A DNA stretch of 64,000 bases from Clostridia bacterium (GTDB lineage Bacteria; Bacillota; Clostridia; Oscillospirales; Feifaniaceae): positions 145,764 to 209,763 of the forward strand of contig JAFWXR010000037.1 in assembly GCA_017517965.1 (NCBI GenBank), in the 5' to 3' direction. Under the pieces are notes generated by a model. The model worked only from the letters and a program-made list of their open reading frames with translations. It made no database searches and had not been told where the DNA came from. Made by a program: the position numbers and the translations under genes. Below, in pieces: positions 34,752-42,675 of the stretch. The first letter of the stretch is position 1; each line of letters starts with the position of its first letter.

Positions 34752-36035
34752 ATGAAAATTGAAATTAAGCGAAACGAGGTGTTTGCGCCGTGTTGGGAGG
34801 CTAAAACAAGATACGTCGTTATGAAGGGCAGTGCCGGCAGCGGTAAAAGCTTTGACTCGGCTATGTTTTATATCGTGAGGCTCTTGTCACAGCAGGGCAG
34901 AAATCTGCTCTGCATACGAAAAACCGCCGAAAGTAACGAGCGCTCGACCTTCCGTGAACTGCAAAAGGCGGTTAAACGTATGGGACTGTCCGACTATTTC
35001 ACCTTTACGCTGAGACCGCTTCTTATTCGATGTGTAAACGGTAACGAGGTGCTTTTTGGTGGCGTAAATGACGACACTCAGCGAGAACGCCTCAAATCAA
35101 TTACGGCGACAAGCGGAAACATAACAGACATCTGGATTGAGGAGGCGACAGAACTCTCCCGTGACGACTTTGAAATTATTGACGACCGTCTGCGAGGCAT
35201 TTTGCCCGAAGGTTTGTTCTATCAGATCAGACTCACCTTTAATCCCGTGTCGGCAGGTCATTGGATTAAAAAGGTTTTCTTTGACATCGACCGTGACGAC
35301 GTCACACTTTCCCATTCTACGTATCTCGACAATGCCTTCTGCGATGAAGGCTATCACCGCCGTATGATGAAAAGAAAGGAGCTCGACCCCGAGGGCTACC
35401 TCATTTACGGTCTGGGCGAGTGGGGTGAACGGGGAGGTCTCATTTTTACGAATTATCAGATTAAGGACGTATCGAAAAATATCGAAAATTACGACTACGT
35501 CCGATATGGGCAGGACTTTGGCTTCAATCACGCCAATGCTCTGCTTGAAATCGGCATCAGGGACGGGGACATCTATATTCTGCGTGAACTCTACGTTAAG
35601 GAAAAAACGACGGATGATATCATCGCCCTTGCGGGAGATTTCGATAAAAAGACACTTATGTGGTGCGACTGCGCCGAGCCCGACCGTATCGTTATGTGGC
35701 GAAGGGCAGGTTTTAATGCGAGAGGCGTTGTCAAAAAGCCCGTTGCTTTCTGCAACGACTGGCTCAAAAGACGAAGGATTTTTATTCATCCCGATTGCGA
35801 GAATACCATTGATGAAATATCAAGCTGGCGTTATCAGAAGGACAAAAACGGCGACTATACCGACGAGCCCGTGCCCTTCCACGATGACGCTATGGCGGCG
35901 CTTCGCTATGCCTGCTGTGAGTGGTATTCCAAGGAAGCCGTTACACCACCTGCTTTGACGAGTGTAAAGAAGTACAACTTTACAGCGGAAAAGCCGAGAA
36001 ACAATACGGTAAGAGGGAGAGTGACGGTGGTGTGA
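34752..36035 (+). CDS. terL: Phage terminase large subunit (PBSX type)
   Basis: A 427-residue DNA-packaging motor. The ATPase part has the P-loop GSAGSGKSFDSAMF (~residues 26-39), the Walker B-like segment DIWIEEATELS and the coupling segment LTFNPVSAGHWI. The C-terminal RNase H-like nuclease starts at YGQDFGFNHANALLEIGI, with further acidic residues in MWCDCAEPDRI and FHDDAMAALRYA. It packages DNA into the prohead through the portal encoded at 39105. Length is normal. No small terminase is recognised next to it. Confidence 0.92.
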   Translation: MKIEIKRNEVFAPCWEAKTRYVVMKGSAGSGKSFDSAMFYIVRLLSQQGRNLLCIRKTAESNERSTFRELQKAVKRMGLSDYFTFTLRPLLIRCVNGNEVLFGGVNDDTQRERLKSITATSGNITDIWIEEATELSRDDFEIIDDRLRGILPEGLFYQIRLTFNPVSAGHWIKKVFFDIDRDDVTLSHSTYLDNAFCDEGYHRRMMKRKELDPEGYLIYGLGEWGERGGLIFTNYQIKDVSKNIENYDYVRYGQDFGFNHANALLEIGIRDGDIYILRELYVKEKTTDDIIALAGDFDKKTLMWCDCAEPDRIVMWRRAGFNARGVVKKPVAFCNDWLKRRRIFIHPDCENTIDEISSWRYQKDKNGDYTDEPVPFHDDAMAALRYACCEWYSKEAVTPPALTSVKKYNFTAEKPRNNTVRGRVTVV

Positions 36036-36086
36036 ATTCAATTCGGAATGCGGAATTGTTGAAAGGACGAGAAAGGAGGAATATTT

Positions 36087-36260
36087 ATGACTGAGCTTAT
36101 TGCGGCTGTGCTTGCGGTGCTTATATACCGTCTCGGTGTGTACGATGCAGGTGTCAAAACAAAGAAAAAGAAAAGCGAAAACGGTTACGACGTTTTAATG
36201 GCGAACATCGAACGCTACGACGGCACGGCGGACGGACAGAAAGAAATTCGGAATTCGTAA
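36087..36260 (+). CDS. Small protein with N-terminal membrane helix (57 aa)
   Basis: ATG 36087 follows GAAAGGAGGA. The product begins with a hydrophobic helix (LIAAVLAVLIYRLGVY), then a basic stretch (KTKKKKS) and a polar tail. The last codons EIRNS and the stop come from an AATTCGTAATTCGG repeat, so the original C terminus may have been replaced. It lies 51 bp after terL. No known family. Confidence 0.55.
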   Translation: MTELIAAVLAVLIYRLGVYDAGVKTKKKKSENGYDVLMANIERYDGTADGQKEIRNS

Positions 36261-36352
36261 TTCGGAATTGCGGGACGGCGTCCTCGACGTCCTGTTAGAA
36301 AACAGAGTTCCTGTTGTGAAAATGAGATAGGAAATGGATAATTAGATTGATG

Positions 36353-36381
36353 TTGTCATAAAAAAGGAACTATTATATAAT
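36353..36381 (+). promoter_or_regulatory. Promoter of the 36400 membrane-protein gene
   Basis: TTGTCA (36353), 17 bp, perfect TATAAT (36376), 18 bp before the ATG. An individual promoter is typical of moron (cargo) genes. Confidence 0.7.
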
Positions 36382-36399
36382 TAAACGGGGTGGTTTATA

Positions 36400-36990
36400 A
36401 TGTGGTGGATGCTGTTAGTTGGTCTGGTGGCTTATTTGTTTTTGTTGAGCAGGAGAGGTGTACTGCTTTATGGTGAAAGTTTGATATCTGTCTTTAAAGA
36501 TGCAAATACGAAAATCAGTCCGTTTGCACTTCTTCCTGCGATACCTGCAGTGTTTACGGTATACAGGTTGATGGTTCGTTTTATAGTAAGCATTACGATG
36601 CTGGAAGATGACAATAAGATACTTAAAGATTATGAAAAGGTTTCAGAGAAAAGCGAAGCTTTGGTGATACTTAGTATCACACTTACGCTTGCTATGATGC
36701 TTTTGCTTGCTTTGTGGTATATTAAACGAATGGACTATGTTTTCTATGACGGTCTTGTCTATGAGAAACCTGTCAACATGCTCAAATTCAATCTTGAGGT
36801 TTTGGTGATTGTACTTGTATTCTCACTGTTAATGTGGATTATTTTCTGTGTTGTACCTATGGCGGATACATACAACGGTTTTATGTTTCAGTGTATATGG
36901 CAATGGGATATTGTTATTCCTGTTTCGGCGTATGCTCTGCACAGACTTCTGACGGTATGGCTTGAGAAAAGTTTTGATATGATAAAGTAG
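36400..36990 (+). CDS. AT-rich multi-pass membrane protein, cargo gene
   Basis: A 196-residue protein with about five hydrophobic segments (residues ~2-16, 41-66, 86-107, 125-147, 160-180) and few charged residues between them. I recognise no family. Its base composition is more AT-rich than the flanking packaging genes and it has its own promoter, so it is probably a moron inserted between terL and portal. A partial copy of its 5' end lies downstream at 37006-37095. Confidence 0.7.
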   Translation: MWWMLLVGLVAYLFLLSRRGVLLYGESLISVFKDANTKISPFALLPAIPAVFTVYRLMVRFIVSITMLEDDNKILKDYEKVSEKSEALVILSITLTLAMMLLLALWYIKRMDYVFYDGLVYEKPVNMLKFNLEVLVIVLVFSLLMWIIFCVVPMADTYNGFMFQCIWQWDIVIPVSAYALHRLLTVWLEKSFDMIK

Positions 36991-37005
36991 TCTGTATGAT
37001 TGAAA

Positions 37006-37095
37006 ATATAATTAAACAGGGTGATTTATAATGTGGTGGAGGCCTGGTGGATTATTTGTTTTTGTTGAGCAGGAGAGGTACACTGCCGGTGATGG
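37006..37095 (+). pseudogene. Truncated duplicate of the 36400 gene 5' end
   Basis: The leader TATAATTAAAC-GGGTG-TTTATAATGTGGTGG and the next ~60 bp match 36376-36485 with a ~15-bp internal gap. After GAGAGGT the similarity fades and the frame is lost. It is a remnant of a tandem duplication. Confidence 0.75.
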
Positions 37096-37163
37096 CAAAA
37101 CGGCATTTGACAGATATATGCAAGGACGAGGAAATTCAATGACACTTTATAAGGTGGGGTAGT

Positions 37164-37598
37164 ATGAAAAAGTTTTTTAAAATACTTTTCTGGTCGGTGC
37201 TTATCTTTGAATTGATTGTAAACGTCTTTCTTGTGTCTCTTGATTTGATATTTACTCACTCGCAGAGGCTTTACGACCTGCCCGACAGCGTGTGGTACAG
37301 CGAGGAAACCAATATGAAGGCAACTGTTTATGCTGATTACGGAGAGACGCCGTATTATATGCTGATAACTGATCTTGACGACGGAAGAGAGTATAAGATG
37401 ATTTTGTACGGTCGTGACGAAGCGGTATTTTGCGAGGGTGACTCCGACAACGGTAACGACCTTTACTGTAAATGCGGAACAAGCCTTGAGGTAAAAAGGA
37501 TATTTCTCAAGGTGAGAGGATTTGAGATAGACGTTGCAGACGGCTGTACGCATTTTCCGTGTGATGCTGAGTTCAGACGCGGTAATATCAATTCGTAA
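37164..37598 (+). CDS. Membrane-anchored extracellular protein, short paralogue (144 aa)
   Basis: An N-terminal membrane anchor (KKFFKILFWSVLIFELIVNVFLVSL) is followed by an outside domain with YDLPDSVWYSEETNMKATVY, a CKCG motif and VADGCTHFPCDAEF, suggesting disulfides. It is clearly a paralogue of the next gene over residues 1-140. The C-terminal NINS and stop are provided by repeat sequence. Unknown function; probable cargo gene. Confidence 0.7.
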   Translation: MKKFFKILFWSVLIFELIVNVFLVSLDLIFTHSQRLYDLPDSVWYSEETNMKATVYADYGETPYYMLITDLDDGREYKMILYGRDEAVFCEGDSDNGNDLYCKCGTSLEVKRIFLKVRGFEIDVADGCTHFPCDAEFRRGNINS

Positions 37599-37628
37599 TG
37601 GTAGACGTGTGGTAAGTGAGGTGGAGTT

Positions 37629-38786
37629 ATGAAAAAGTTTTTTAAAATACTGTTCGGTACTGCGCTTATATTTGCATTGCTTATAAATGCTCTTATTGTG
37701 CACCTTACTCTGTGCTGGAATCATACTCAGTATCTTTACGACCTGCCGGGTAGTGTGTGGTACTGTGAGGAAACCAATATGAAGGCGACGGTTTATGATC
37801 CGTACGGCGAGATGCCGTATATGCTGATAGTCGACCTTGACGACGGCAGAGAATATAAGGTTTCTCTGCCCGGCCGTGATGATACGTATCTTCACAAGGG
37901 CAATCCCGATACCGAAAATGACCTTATGCATGCAAACGGATACTGTAAATGCGGTACGGAAGTTGTGGTAAAAAGGATATTTCTCAATATAAAACGCTTT
38001 ACGATAAAGGTTGCAGACGGATGTTGGCATTTTCCGTGTGATGCCACCTTCGTACCCGATAAGGACGGTATCACGGAAAATATTTCCGTGACCGAGTTGC
38101 CCGAACCGCCTGTTATAAAGCCGAATCCGCATATCGAAAAAAGGCAGGCTTTGCCTCTTGCGAAAGAGGATGAATATCTGCTTGAGGCATTTAAGCAAAG
38201 TAAAGAAGAAAATATCGCTCACTTTGAAGTGCTCGAAATTGAAGGGGAAAAGTACGTCTTTGCGAAAGCTTACGACCGGGATTTCGGCTATTTGTATAGA
38301 GTTATAGAAAACGAAGCGGAAATCGAGTTTGAATATGCCGATTTATACGGTCATCCCGACTGGTTTGAACTTGGAGTTGCAGAAATGTCGCAGGGCAGGT
38401 TTTTAACGGCGGTAAGTGCCTCGTATGCGGGAAACGGTGGGCTTTTGCTCGTCTCGGACGAAGCAGAATACGGCGATTGGCGCACGATTGGCATATGCGG
38501 TTCGATGTACGACAACGAGTGGATTGAAGGCTTCAATTACGTTGATGAATACGGTGCAAACGCCGTAGGCTATTACGGTGGGCATATGACGCCGAATTAT
38601 AGGGACGTTGACGGTGACGGGAATACCGACATCGTGCTCACGGGTGTACAGTTTGTGCGAAACCGTGCCAGAACGGGAATTGTAGCAGAGTACGACTGTG
38701 AATACGTCTATATCTACGACGTGGACGAAGATGAGTTTATACTCGACGTGTCAAGAAGCAGACATGATGATATACACGGCACCTGA
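37629..38786 (+). CDS. Membrane-anchored extracellular protein, long paralogue (385 aa)
   Basis: The first ~140 residues repeat the previous protein (same KKFFKILF anchor, YDLPGSVWYCEETNMKATVY, GYCKCGTE, VADGCWHFPCDATF). A Pro-rich linker (PEPPVIKPNPH) and a second domain of ~220 residues follow. The latter contains DVDGDGNTDIVLTG, a DxDxDGxxD calcium-loop pattern like those of FG-GAP/EF-hand-like secreted proteins. Function unknown. The stop codon sits in the loop of a 15-bp hairpin (38770-38803). Confidence 0.72.
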   Translation: MKKFFKILFGTALIFALLINALIVHLTLCWNHTQYLYDLPGSVWYCEETNMKATVYDPYGEMPYMLIVDLDDGREYKVSLPGRDDTYLHKGNPDTENDLMHANGYCKCGTEVVVKRIFLNIKRFTIKVADGCWHFPCDATFVPDKDGITENISVTELPEPPVIKPNPHIEKRQALPLAKEDEYLLEAFKQSKEENIAHFEVLEIEGEKYVFAKAYDRDFGYLYRVIENEAEIEFEYADLYGHPDWFELGVAEMSQGRFLTAVSASYAGNGGLLLVSDEAEYGDWRTIGICGSMYDNEWIEGFNYVDEYGANAVGYYGGHMTPNYRDVDGDGNTDIVLTGVQFVRNRARTGIVAEYDCEYVYIYDVDEDEFILDVSRSRHDDIHGT

Positions 38787-38803
38787 AAAGGTGCTGTGTA
38801 TAT
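38770..38803 (+). other. 15-bp hairpin spanning the stop codon
   Basis: ATATACACGGCACCT-GAAA-AGGTGCTGTGTATAT with one G-U pair; the TGA stop lies at the loop. There is no T-run, so it is not a standard terminator. Confidence 0.75.
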
Positions 38804-38973
38804 CAATTCGGAATTAAGGAAAGAAATTCCTGACGGAATTTCATTATTTTTAAAATAAAAACAGAACAAATGTACTTAAAATAATTCGGAATGCGGAATG
38901 CGTAATTCGGAATTATGGTAGAAACTTCTGTGGAAGTTTCGATTGAAAGTAATTTTAATTATGGAACGAAAAA
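38804..38973. repeat. Repeat-filled gap: AATTCGG runs, GAAATTCC hairpin and a LexA-like site
   Basis: AATTCGG runs at 38805 and 38883-38914; hairpins GAAATTCC/GGAATTTC (38824) and GAAACTTC/GAAGTTTC (38921). GAACAAATGTAC at 38864-38875 is the second LexA-like site, in the same AACAGAACAAATGTA context as at 33560. Confidence 0.6.
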
Positions 38974-39090
38974 ACAGGGCTCCCGTTGCAAGGCAGAACG
39001 AAGTGCGTTGCAATGGGAAGAGGACGAGCAACGAAGCAAGTGAAATTTTGCGAATAGCAAAATGAAGCAAAGCGAAGTTTGTGAGGACGA
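38974..39090 (+). repeat. R1 repeat upstream of the portal gene
   Basis: Same outline as the copy at 33319, but the main stem reads CCCGTTGCAA / TTGCAATGGG, a compensated change. Its end GTGAGGACGA is followed by GAGAGGAG and the portal ATG. Confidence 0.88.
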
Positions 39091-39104
39091 GAGAGGAGAT
39101 TTAT

Positions 39105-40625
39105 ATGAAAATAAGAGATATTCAGGCTTGGGACCTTTATACCCAGATTAAAAATCAGCACGAACAGACGGGTCTGTTTACCATGACTGACCGCTGTCAC
39201 AATTTCTACGTCGGCGACCAGTGGCGTGGCTGCGAGACGGGCGGTGAAAAATTGCCCGTACTCAACCTGATAAAGCCTATCGTTGACCACAAGGTCGCAA
39301 CCGTCGCACAGAACAAGCTGTCCATTGCGATAAATCCGCTCAACGTGGGCGAGGATTTCCCCAGCGCACAGATGATATGCTCAAAGCTTACCGAGCATAT
39401 GGCGCAGATGTGGGAACAGCACAAAATGGACAGACGTCTCTGGGACGTATGCCGTAATGCCGCCATTACGGGCGACAGTTATATGCTTTTCTACGACGGC
39501 AAGGGAAACGGTCAGATTCTTGACCGTACACAGATTTATCTTGCCGATGAGCAGAACCGCTCTCTGCAGGAGCAGAAATTTATAATTATCAAGGAACGAC
39601 GTTTTGTCGAGGACGTAAAGCGTGTCGCAAAGGCTAACGGTGTCGATGCATCCTTTGTCACGGCGGACTCGGATACGAACGACGAGCTCGGCAACACCAA
39701 AGAGGTAAAGGGCGATTTCGGCAAGGTGTCCTGTATTCTCATGCTCTGGCGTGACGAGGACGGCTTTATTCACCGTTGCCGTGCCTGCAAGCTCTGCGTT
39801 TTTGAGCCCGACTCGAATACGGGACTGACGCTCTATCCGATTGCATCGTTCCTGTGGAACGAGAAAAAGGGCTCGGCTCGTGGCATAGGCGAGGTTGAGC
39901 CGATTATCGCCAATCAGATTGAAATCAACAAGCAGAATGCCCGTATGATTATGGCGTCAAAACTTGCAAGTTATCCCAAAATTGCCTACCGCAAGGGTAC
40001 GGTAACCAATCCTGCTCAGCTTGAAAGCGTCGGCGGTGCTATCGAGGTTGACGACGTGAGTGTATCCGCACTCTCGGATATGGTGACATATCTCTACCCG
40101 GCGTCGATGTCCTCCGACGTGCTTAACATATGGTCGAATCTATACCAGCGTACCAAGGACCTTGCAGGTGCTTCGGATGCCGCACTCGGTATGATTGACC
40201 CGTCCAAAGCATCGGGTACGGCGATTATTGCCGTAAAATCGCAGGCGGCACTTCCGTTAAGCAGTCAGATGGCGGGCTTTAAGCAGTTTGTAGAGGACGT
40301 CGCTCACATATGGTGGGACCAGTTTCTTGCATACAATCCGCAGGGTATGAAAATTACCGTTACGTACAACGGTCTTCCCCGTGAGGAACTTGTCACGGCA
40401 GAGACCTTGAAGGCTCTTCGCATCAGAACGAGGGTTGATGCAACGCCTGACAGCCCCTTTGACAAATATGCCCAGGAGCAGAGCGTTGAACGTGCGCTCA
40501 CCTCGGGTATGATTACCTTTGAGGAATACGTTTCTACCCTTGACGGCAGCAGTATCGCACCCAAGGCGAAGTTTGAAGCGGTACTTGCAAAAAGGGCGGA
40601 GAATAATGCGGAATTCGGACAATAG
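39105..40625 (+). CDS. Phage portal protein (P22-like short-tailed type)
   Basis: 506 residues; ATG 39105 follows GAGAGGAG. Portal features include an early MTDRCHNFYVGDQW, LPVLNLIKPIVDHKVATVAQNKLSI, GDSYMLFYDGKGNGQI, SARGIGEVEPIIANQIEINKQNARMIMASKLASYPKI and the C-terminal helical stem region. A twelvefold portal is the gate for DNA entry into the head. It is ~200 residues shorter than P22 gp1. The final codons NAEFGQ and stop come from AATTCGG repeat DNA, so the C terminus may be altered. Confidence 0.78.
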   Translation: MKIRDIQAWDLYTQIKNQHEQTGLFTMTDRCHNFYVGDQWRGCETGGEKLPVLNLIKPIVDHKVATVAQNKLSIAINPLNVGEDFPSAQMICSKLTEHMAQMWEQHKMDRRLWDVCRNAAITGDSYMLFYDGKGNGQILDRTQIYLADEQNRSLQEQKFIIIKERRFVEDVKRVAKANGVDASFVTADSDTNDELGNTKEVKGDFGKVSCILMLWRDEDGFIHRCRACKLCVFEPDSNTGLTLYPIASFLWNEKKGSARGIGEVEPIIANQIEINKQNARMIMASKLASYPKIAYRKGTVTNPAQLESVGGAIEVDDVSVSALSDMVTYLYPASMSSDVLNIWSNLYQRTKDLAGASDAALGMIDPSKASGTAIIAVKSQAALPLSSQMAGFKQFVEDVAHIWWDQFLAYNPQGMKITVTYNGLPREELVTAETLKALRIRTRVDATPDSPFDKYAQEQSVERALTSGMITFEEYVSTLDGSSIAPKAKFEAVLAKRAENNAEFGQ

Positions 40626-40970
40626 GGCTCCCGACACAAGGCAGAACGAAGTGCGTTGTGTTGGGAAAAGGAGGAACAAGGGAGCAGGCGAAATTTTGCG
40701 AATAGCAAAATGAAGCAAAGCGTACTTTGTGACGACGCAATGCGTAATTATGGTAGATTTTTGCATTGCAAAAATCATTGAATTGACAATCCCTCCGTCA
40801 CTTCGTGACACCTCCCTTTACACAAGGGAGGCTTTTGGGGTGGAACGAAAACAGGGCTCCCGACACAAGGCAGAACGAAGTGCGTTGTGTTGGGATAGAG
40901 GACGAGCAACGAAGCAGATGAAATTTTTGCGGATAGCAAAAATGGAATTAAGCGAAGTTTGTGAGGACGG
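40622..40970 (+). repeat. Two R1 copies flanking a CACTTCGTGACA-type repeat
   Basis: R1 copies at 40622-40737 and 40851-40970, both with the stem CCCGACACAA / TTGTGTTGGG. Between them at 40787-40836 lies CCCTCCGTCACTTCGTGACACCTCCC with CACAAGGGAGG. The first copy has a mutated 3' box (GTGACGACG) and no gene directly behind it; the second leads into the gene at 40976. Confidence 0.85.
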
Positions 40971-40975
40971 GAGTT

Positions 40976-41242
40976 ATGGCTAAAAAGAAGAATAAGAATT
41001 TAAAAGAATGTATGCAGTTTCTGCTGTCGGCTCAGTGCTCGGGTGAGGCGGTGCAGGCAATTAAAGAAAGGTTCTCCTTGAGCGATGACGAGGCTACGGG
41101 CACTATGCTCGTTGCCGCTGCTCTGCTCAGCAGGGCGCAAAACGGCGGTGACGTGTCGGCGGTAAAAGAAATCCGCTCTATTATCGACAACTCGGCTGAA
41201 CTTAAGGATAATAAACTTGAAATCGTTATTAAAAATGCGTGA
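40976..41242 (+). CDS. Small helical phage protein (88 aa)
   Basis: ATG 40976 follows GTGAGGACGGGAG from the R1 repeat. The product has a basic N terminus (AKKKNKNLKE), then LSDDEATGTMLVAAALLSRAQNGGDVSAVKEIRSIID. This resembles small conserved Clostridia-phage proteins that often lie near terminase genes, possibly a small terminase or scaffold helper. The assignment is weak; position between portal and scaffold supports a head-assembly role. Confidence 0.5.
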   Translation: MAKKKNKNLKECMQFLLSAQCSGEAVQAIKERFSLSDDEATGTMLVAAALLSRAQNGGDVSAVKEIRSIIDNSAELKDNKLEIVIKNA

Positions 41243-41267
41243 AATTTAGGAAAATCGAAAAAAGGTA

Positions 41268-41296
41268 TTGACAAAACCGAAAATTCCGAGTATACT
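41268..41296 (+). promoter_or_regulatory. Twin of the 33485 promoter, before the head genes
   Basis: TTGACA (41268), 17 bp, TATACT (41291). The spacer AAACCGAAAATTCCGAG differs by one base from that at 33485. It precedes the Cys-rich, scaffold and coat genes. Confidence 0.82.
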
Positions 41297-41485
41297 GATG
41301 ATGATGAAACGAAAGTTTCATCATCAATGAATTGCCTTACGGCATGAATTGAAATTGAAATTTCATGAATTGAACCTTACGGTTCATGAATTGCACTAAA
41401 GTGCATTAAGGCAATTCAATTCATGTTGCGATAACAACAATTCATGGCTTTAGCCAATTCATGACAACGATAGTTGTCAATTCAT
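41297..41485 (+). repeat. Hairpin-string repeat, copy D
   Basis: Full length. The fourth stem reads GAACC-TTAC-GGTTC instead of GAGCC-TAC-GGCTC, and the fifth TTGCGATAACAA: compensated or neutral changes relative to other copies. Confidence 0.9.
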
Positions 41486-41539
41486 TATTATGCCGTAGAA
41501 ATTCCTTTGCGGAATTTCATTTTTAAAACACAAAAAACA

Positions 41540-41551
41540 GAACAAATGTAT
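41540..41551. promoter_or_regulatory. LexA-like half-matching site 3
   Basis: GAACAAATGTAT in the context AAAACAGAACAAATGTA, 15 bp before the Cys-rich gene start. Confidence 0.25.
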
Positions 41552-41565
41552 GGAAAGTGAGCAAA

Positions 41566-41745
41566 ATGACAGAGGTTAAATCAGGCTGCAAGGGCTGTTT
41601 TTACTGGCGGGAGTTATACGACGATTTGTTTGCCTGCCACTATATGCTTCATACCGGGAAAAGACGTCCGTGTGAAGCGGGAAAGAAATGCAAGGTGATG
41701 ATGAAACGAGGAGTTTCATCATCAATGAATTGCCTCACGGCATGA
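41566..41745 (+). CDS. Small Cys-rich phage protein with a repeat-derived C terminus
   Basis: 59 residues from ATG 41566 (GGAAAGTGAG upstream). The core SGCKGCFYWRELYDDLFACHYMLHTGKRRPCEAGKKC is the pattern of small conserved zinc-finger-like proteins in Clostridia prophages. From ~41697 the frame runs into hairpin-string copy E, so the last ~15 residues (MMKRGVSSSMNCLTA) and the stop are encoded by the repeat. The native end was probably near KKCKV. Confidence 0.6.
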   Translation: MTEVKSGCKGCFYWRELYDDLFACHYMLHTGKRRPCEAGKKCKVMMKRGVSSSMNCLTA

Positions 41746-41883
41746 ATTGAAATTTAAAATTTCATGAATAGAGCCTACGGCTCATGAATTGCACTAAAGT
41801 GCATTAAGGCAATTCAATTCATGTTGTGATAACAACAATTCATGGCTTTAGCCAATTCATGACAACGACAGTTGTCAATTCAT
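41697..41883 (+). repeat. Hairpin-string repeat, copy E
   Basis: Full length, with first stem GATGATGAAAC / GTTTCATCATC and second GCC-TCAC-GGC. It begins inside the preceding gene. Confidence 0.9.
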
Positions 41884-41963
41884 CGTAATGACGGAATTTC
41901 ATTGAATTGTAGGGGAGGGGCTTGCTCCTCCCGTAAAGAAATAAATAAGAAAGGAAGAATATT

Positions 41964-42575
41964 ATGAATACAGAAAATTTTAATGCAGTGAACGATGCAC
42001 AGGGTGGAGTCGTGGACACCCACAACACAACGACTGATTCAGGCGTAGATAATGGGGAGGTCGCCGTACCCCGTCAGAGCGTAGAAACAAACGCCGCTTT
42101 TGCGTCCATGCGACGCAGTATGCAGCAGGCACAGCGTGAAAAGAATGAGGCTATCAAGGAGATGAACAGAATCAAGTGGCAAAACGATAATGCCGTTAGC
42201 ATTGAAAGAGATAATGCCGAAACGTCATCACTTAAGGCTCAGCTTGAAGCGTACAAAAGCAGGGAGTGTCAGAGGCAGTTTGCATCCGACCTTGAGGAAA
42301 TCAAAAACGAGTTTCCGAATGAAAATGCTAAAAGCATTGAGGACCTCGGTCTTACCTTTATTAAACTTCGCGCTTGTGGAGTTGACAACCTCACCGCTTA
42401 CCGTGCCATTGCATCACAAAGGCATTTGCCTGCCGATATAGGCAGAGTTGGGGCTGATGCCTCACAGGGTGAAAGACTGTTCTCATCGGAGGAGCTGGAC
42501 GCCCTTTCAAAAGAACAGCTTGACAATCCGGGTGTTTTAAAGCTTGCGATAAAATCGATGAGAAGAATGAGATAA
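41964..42575 (+). CDS. Phage scaffolding protein
   Basis: 203 residues. A disordered acidic N terminus, then AAFASMRRSMQQAQREKNEAIKEMNRIKWQ..., a long coiled-coil region to ~residue 110, and a C-terminal helical segment ending in basic KSMRRMR. This is the build of capsid scaffolds, and it lies directly upstream of the coat gene. AGAAAGGAAG gives the RBS. The stop codon is inside a mini-hairpin GATAAAGC-TTTC-GCTTTATC. Confidence 0.7.
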   Translation: MNTENFNAVNDAQGGVVDTHNTTTDSGVDNGEVAVPRQSVETNAAFASMRRSMQQAQREKNEAIKEMNRIKWQNDNAVSIERDNAETSSLKAQLEAYKSRECQRQFASDLEEIKNEFPNENAKSIEDLGLTFIKLRACGVDNLTAYRAIASQRHLPADIGRVGADASQGERLFSSEELDALSKEQLDNPGVLKLAIKSMRRMR

Positions 42576-42582
42576 AGCTTTC

Positions 42583-42655
42583 GCTTTATCAATTCGGAAT
42601 TCGGAATGCGGAATTCGGAATTATGGAAGAAATTTCTTACGAAATTTCAATTGTA
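42583..42655. repeat. AATTCGG repeat and GAAATTTC hairpin between scaffold and coat
   Basis: AATTCGGAATTCGGAATGCGGAATTCGG, then GAAATTTC-TTAC-GAAATTTC. Confidence 0.7.
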
Positions 42656-42675
42656 AATAAGAAAGGAAAATTATT

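Noticed and set aside
37026-38222. 398-codon minus-strand frame opposite the 37164/37629 pair
   Set aside because: Its internal repeat simply mirrors the two plus-strand paralogues, which have good RBSs and membrane anchors.
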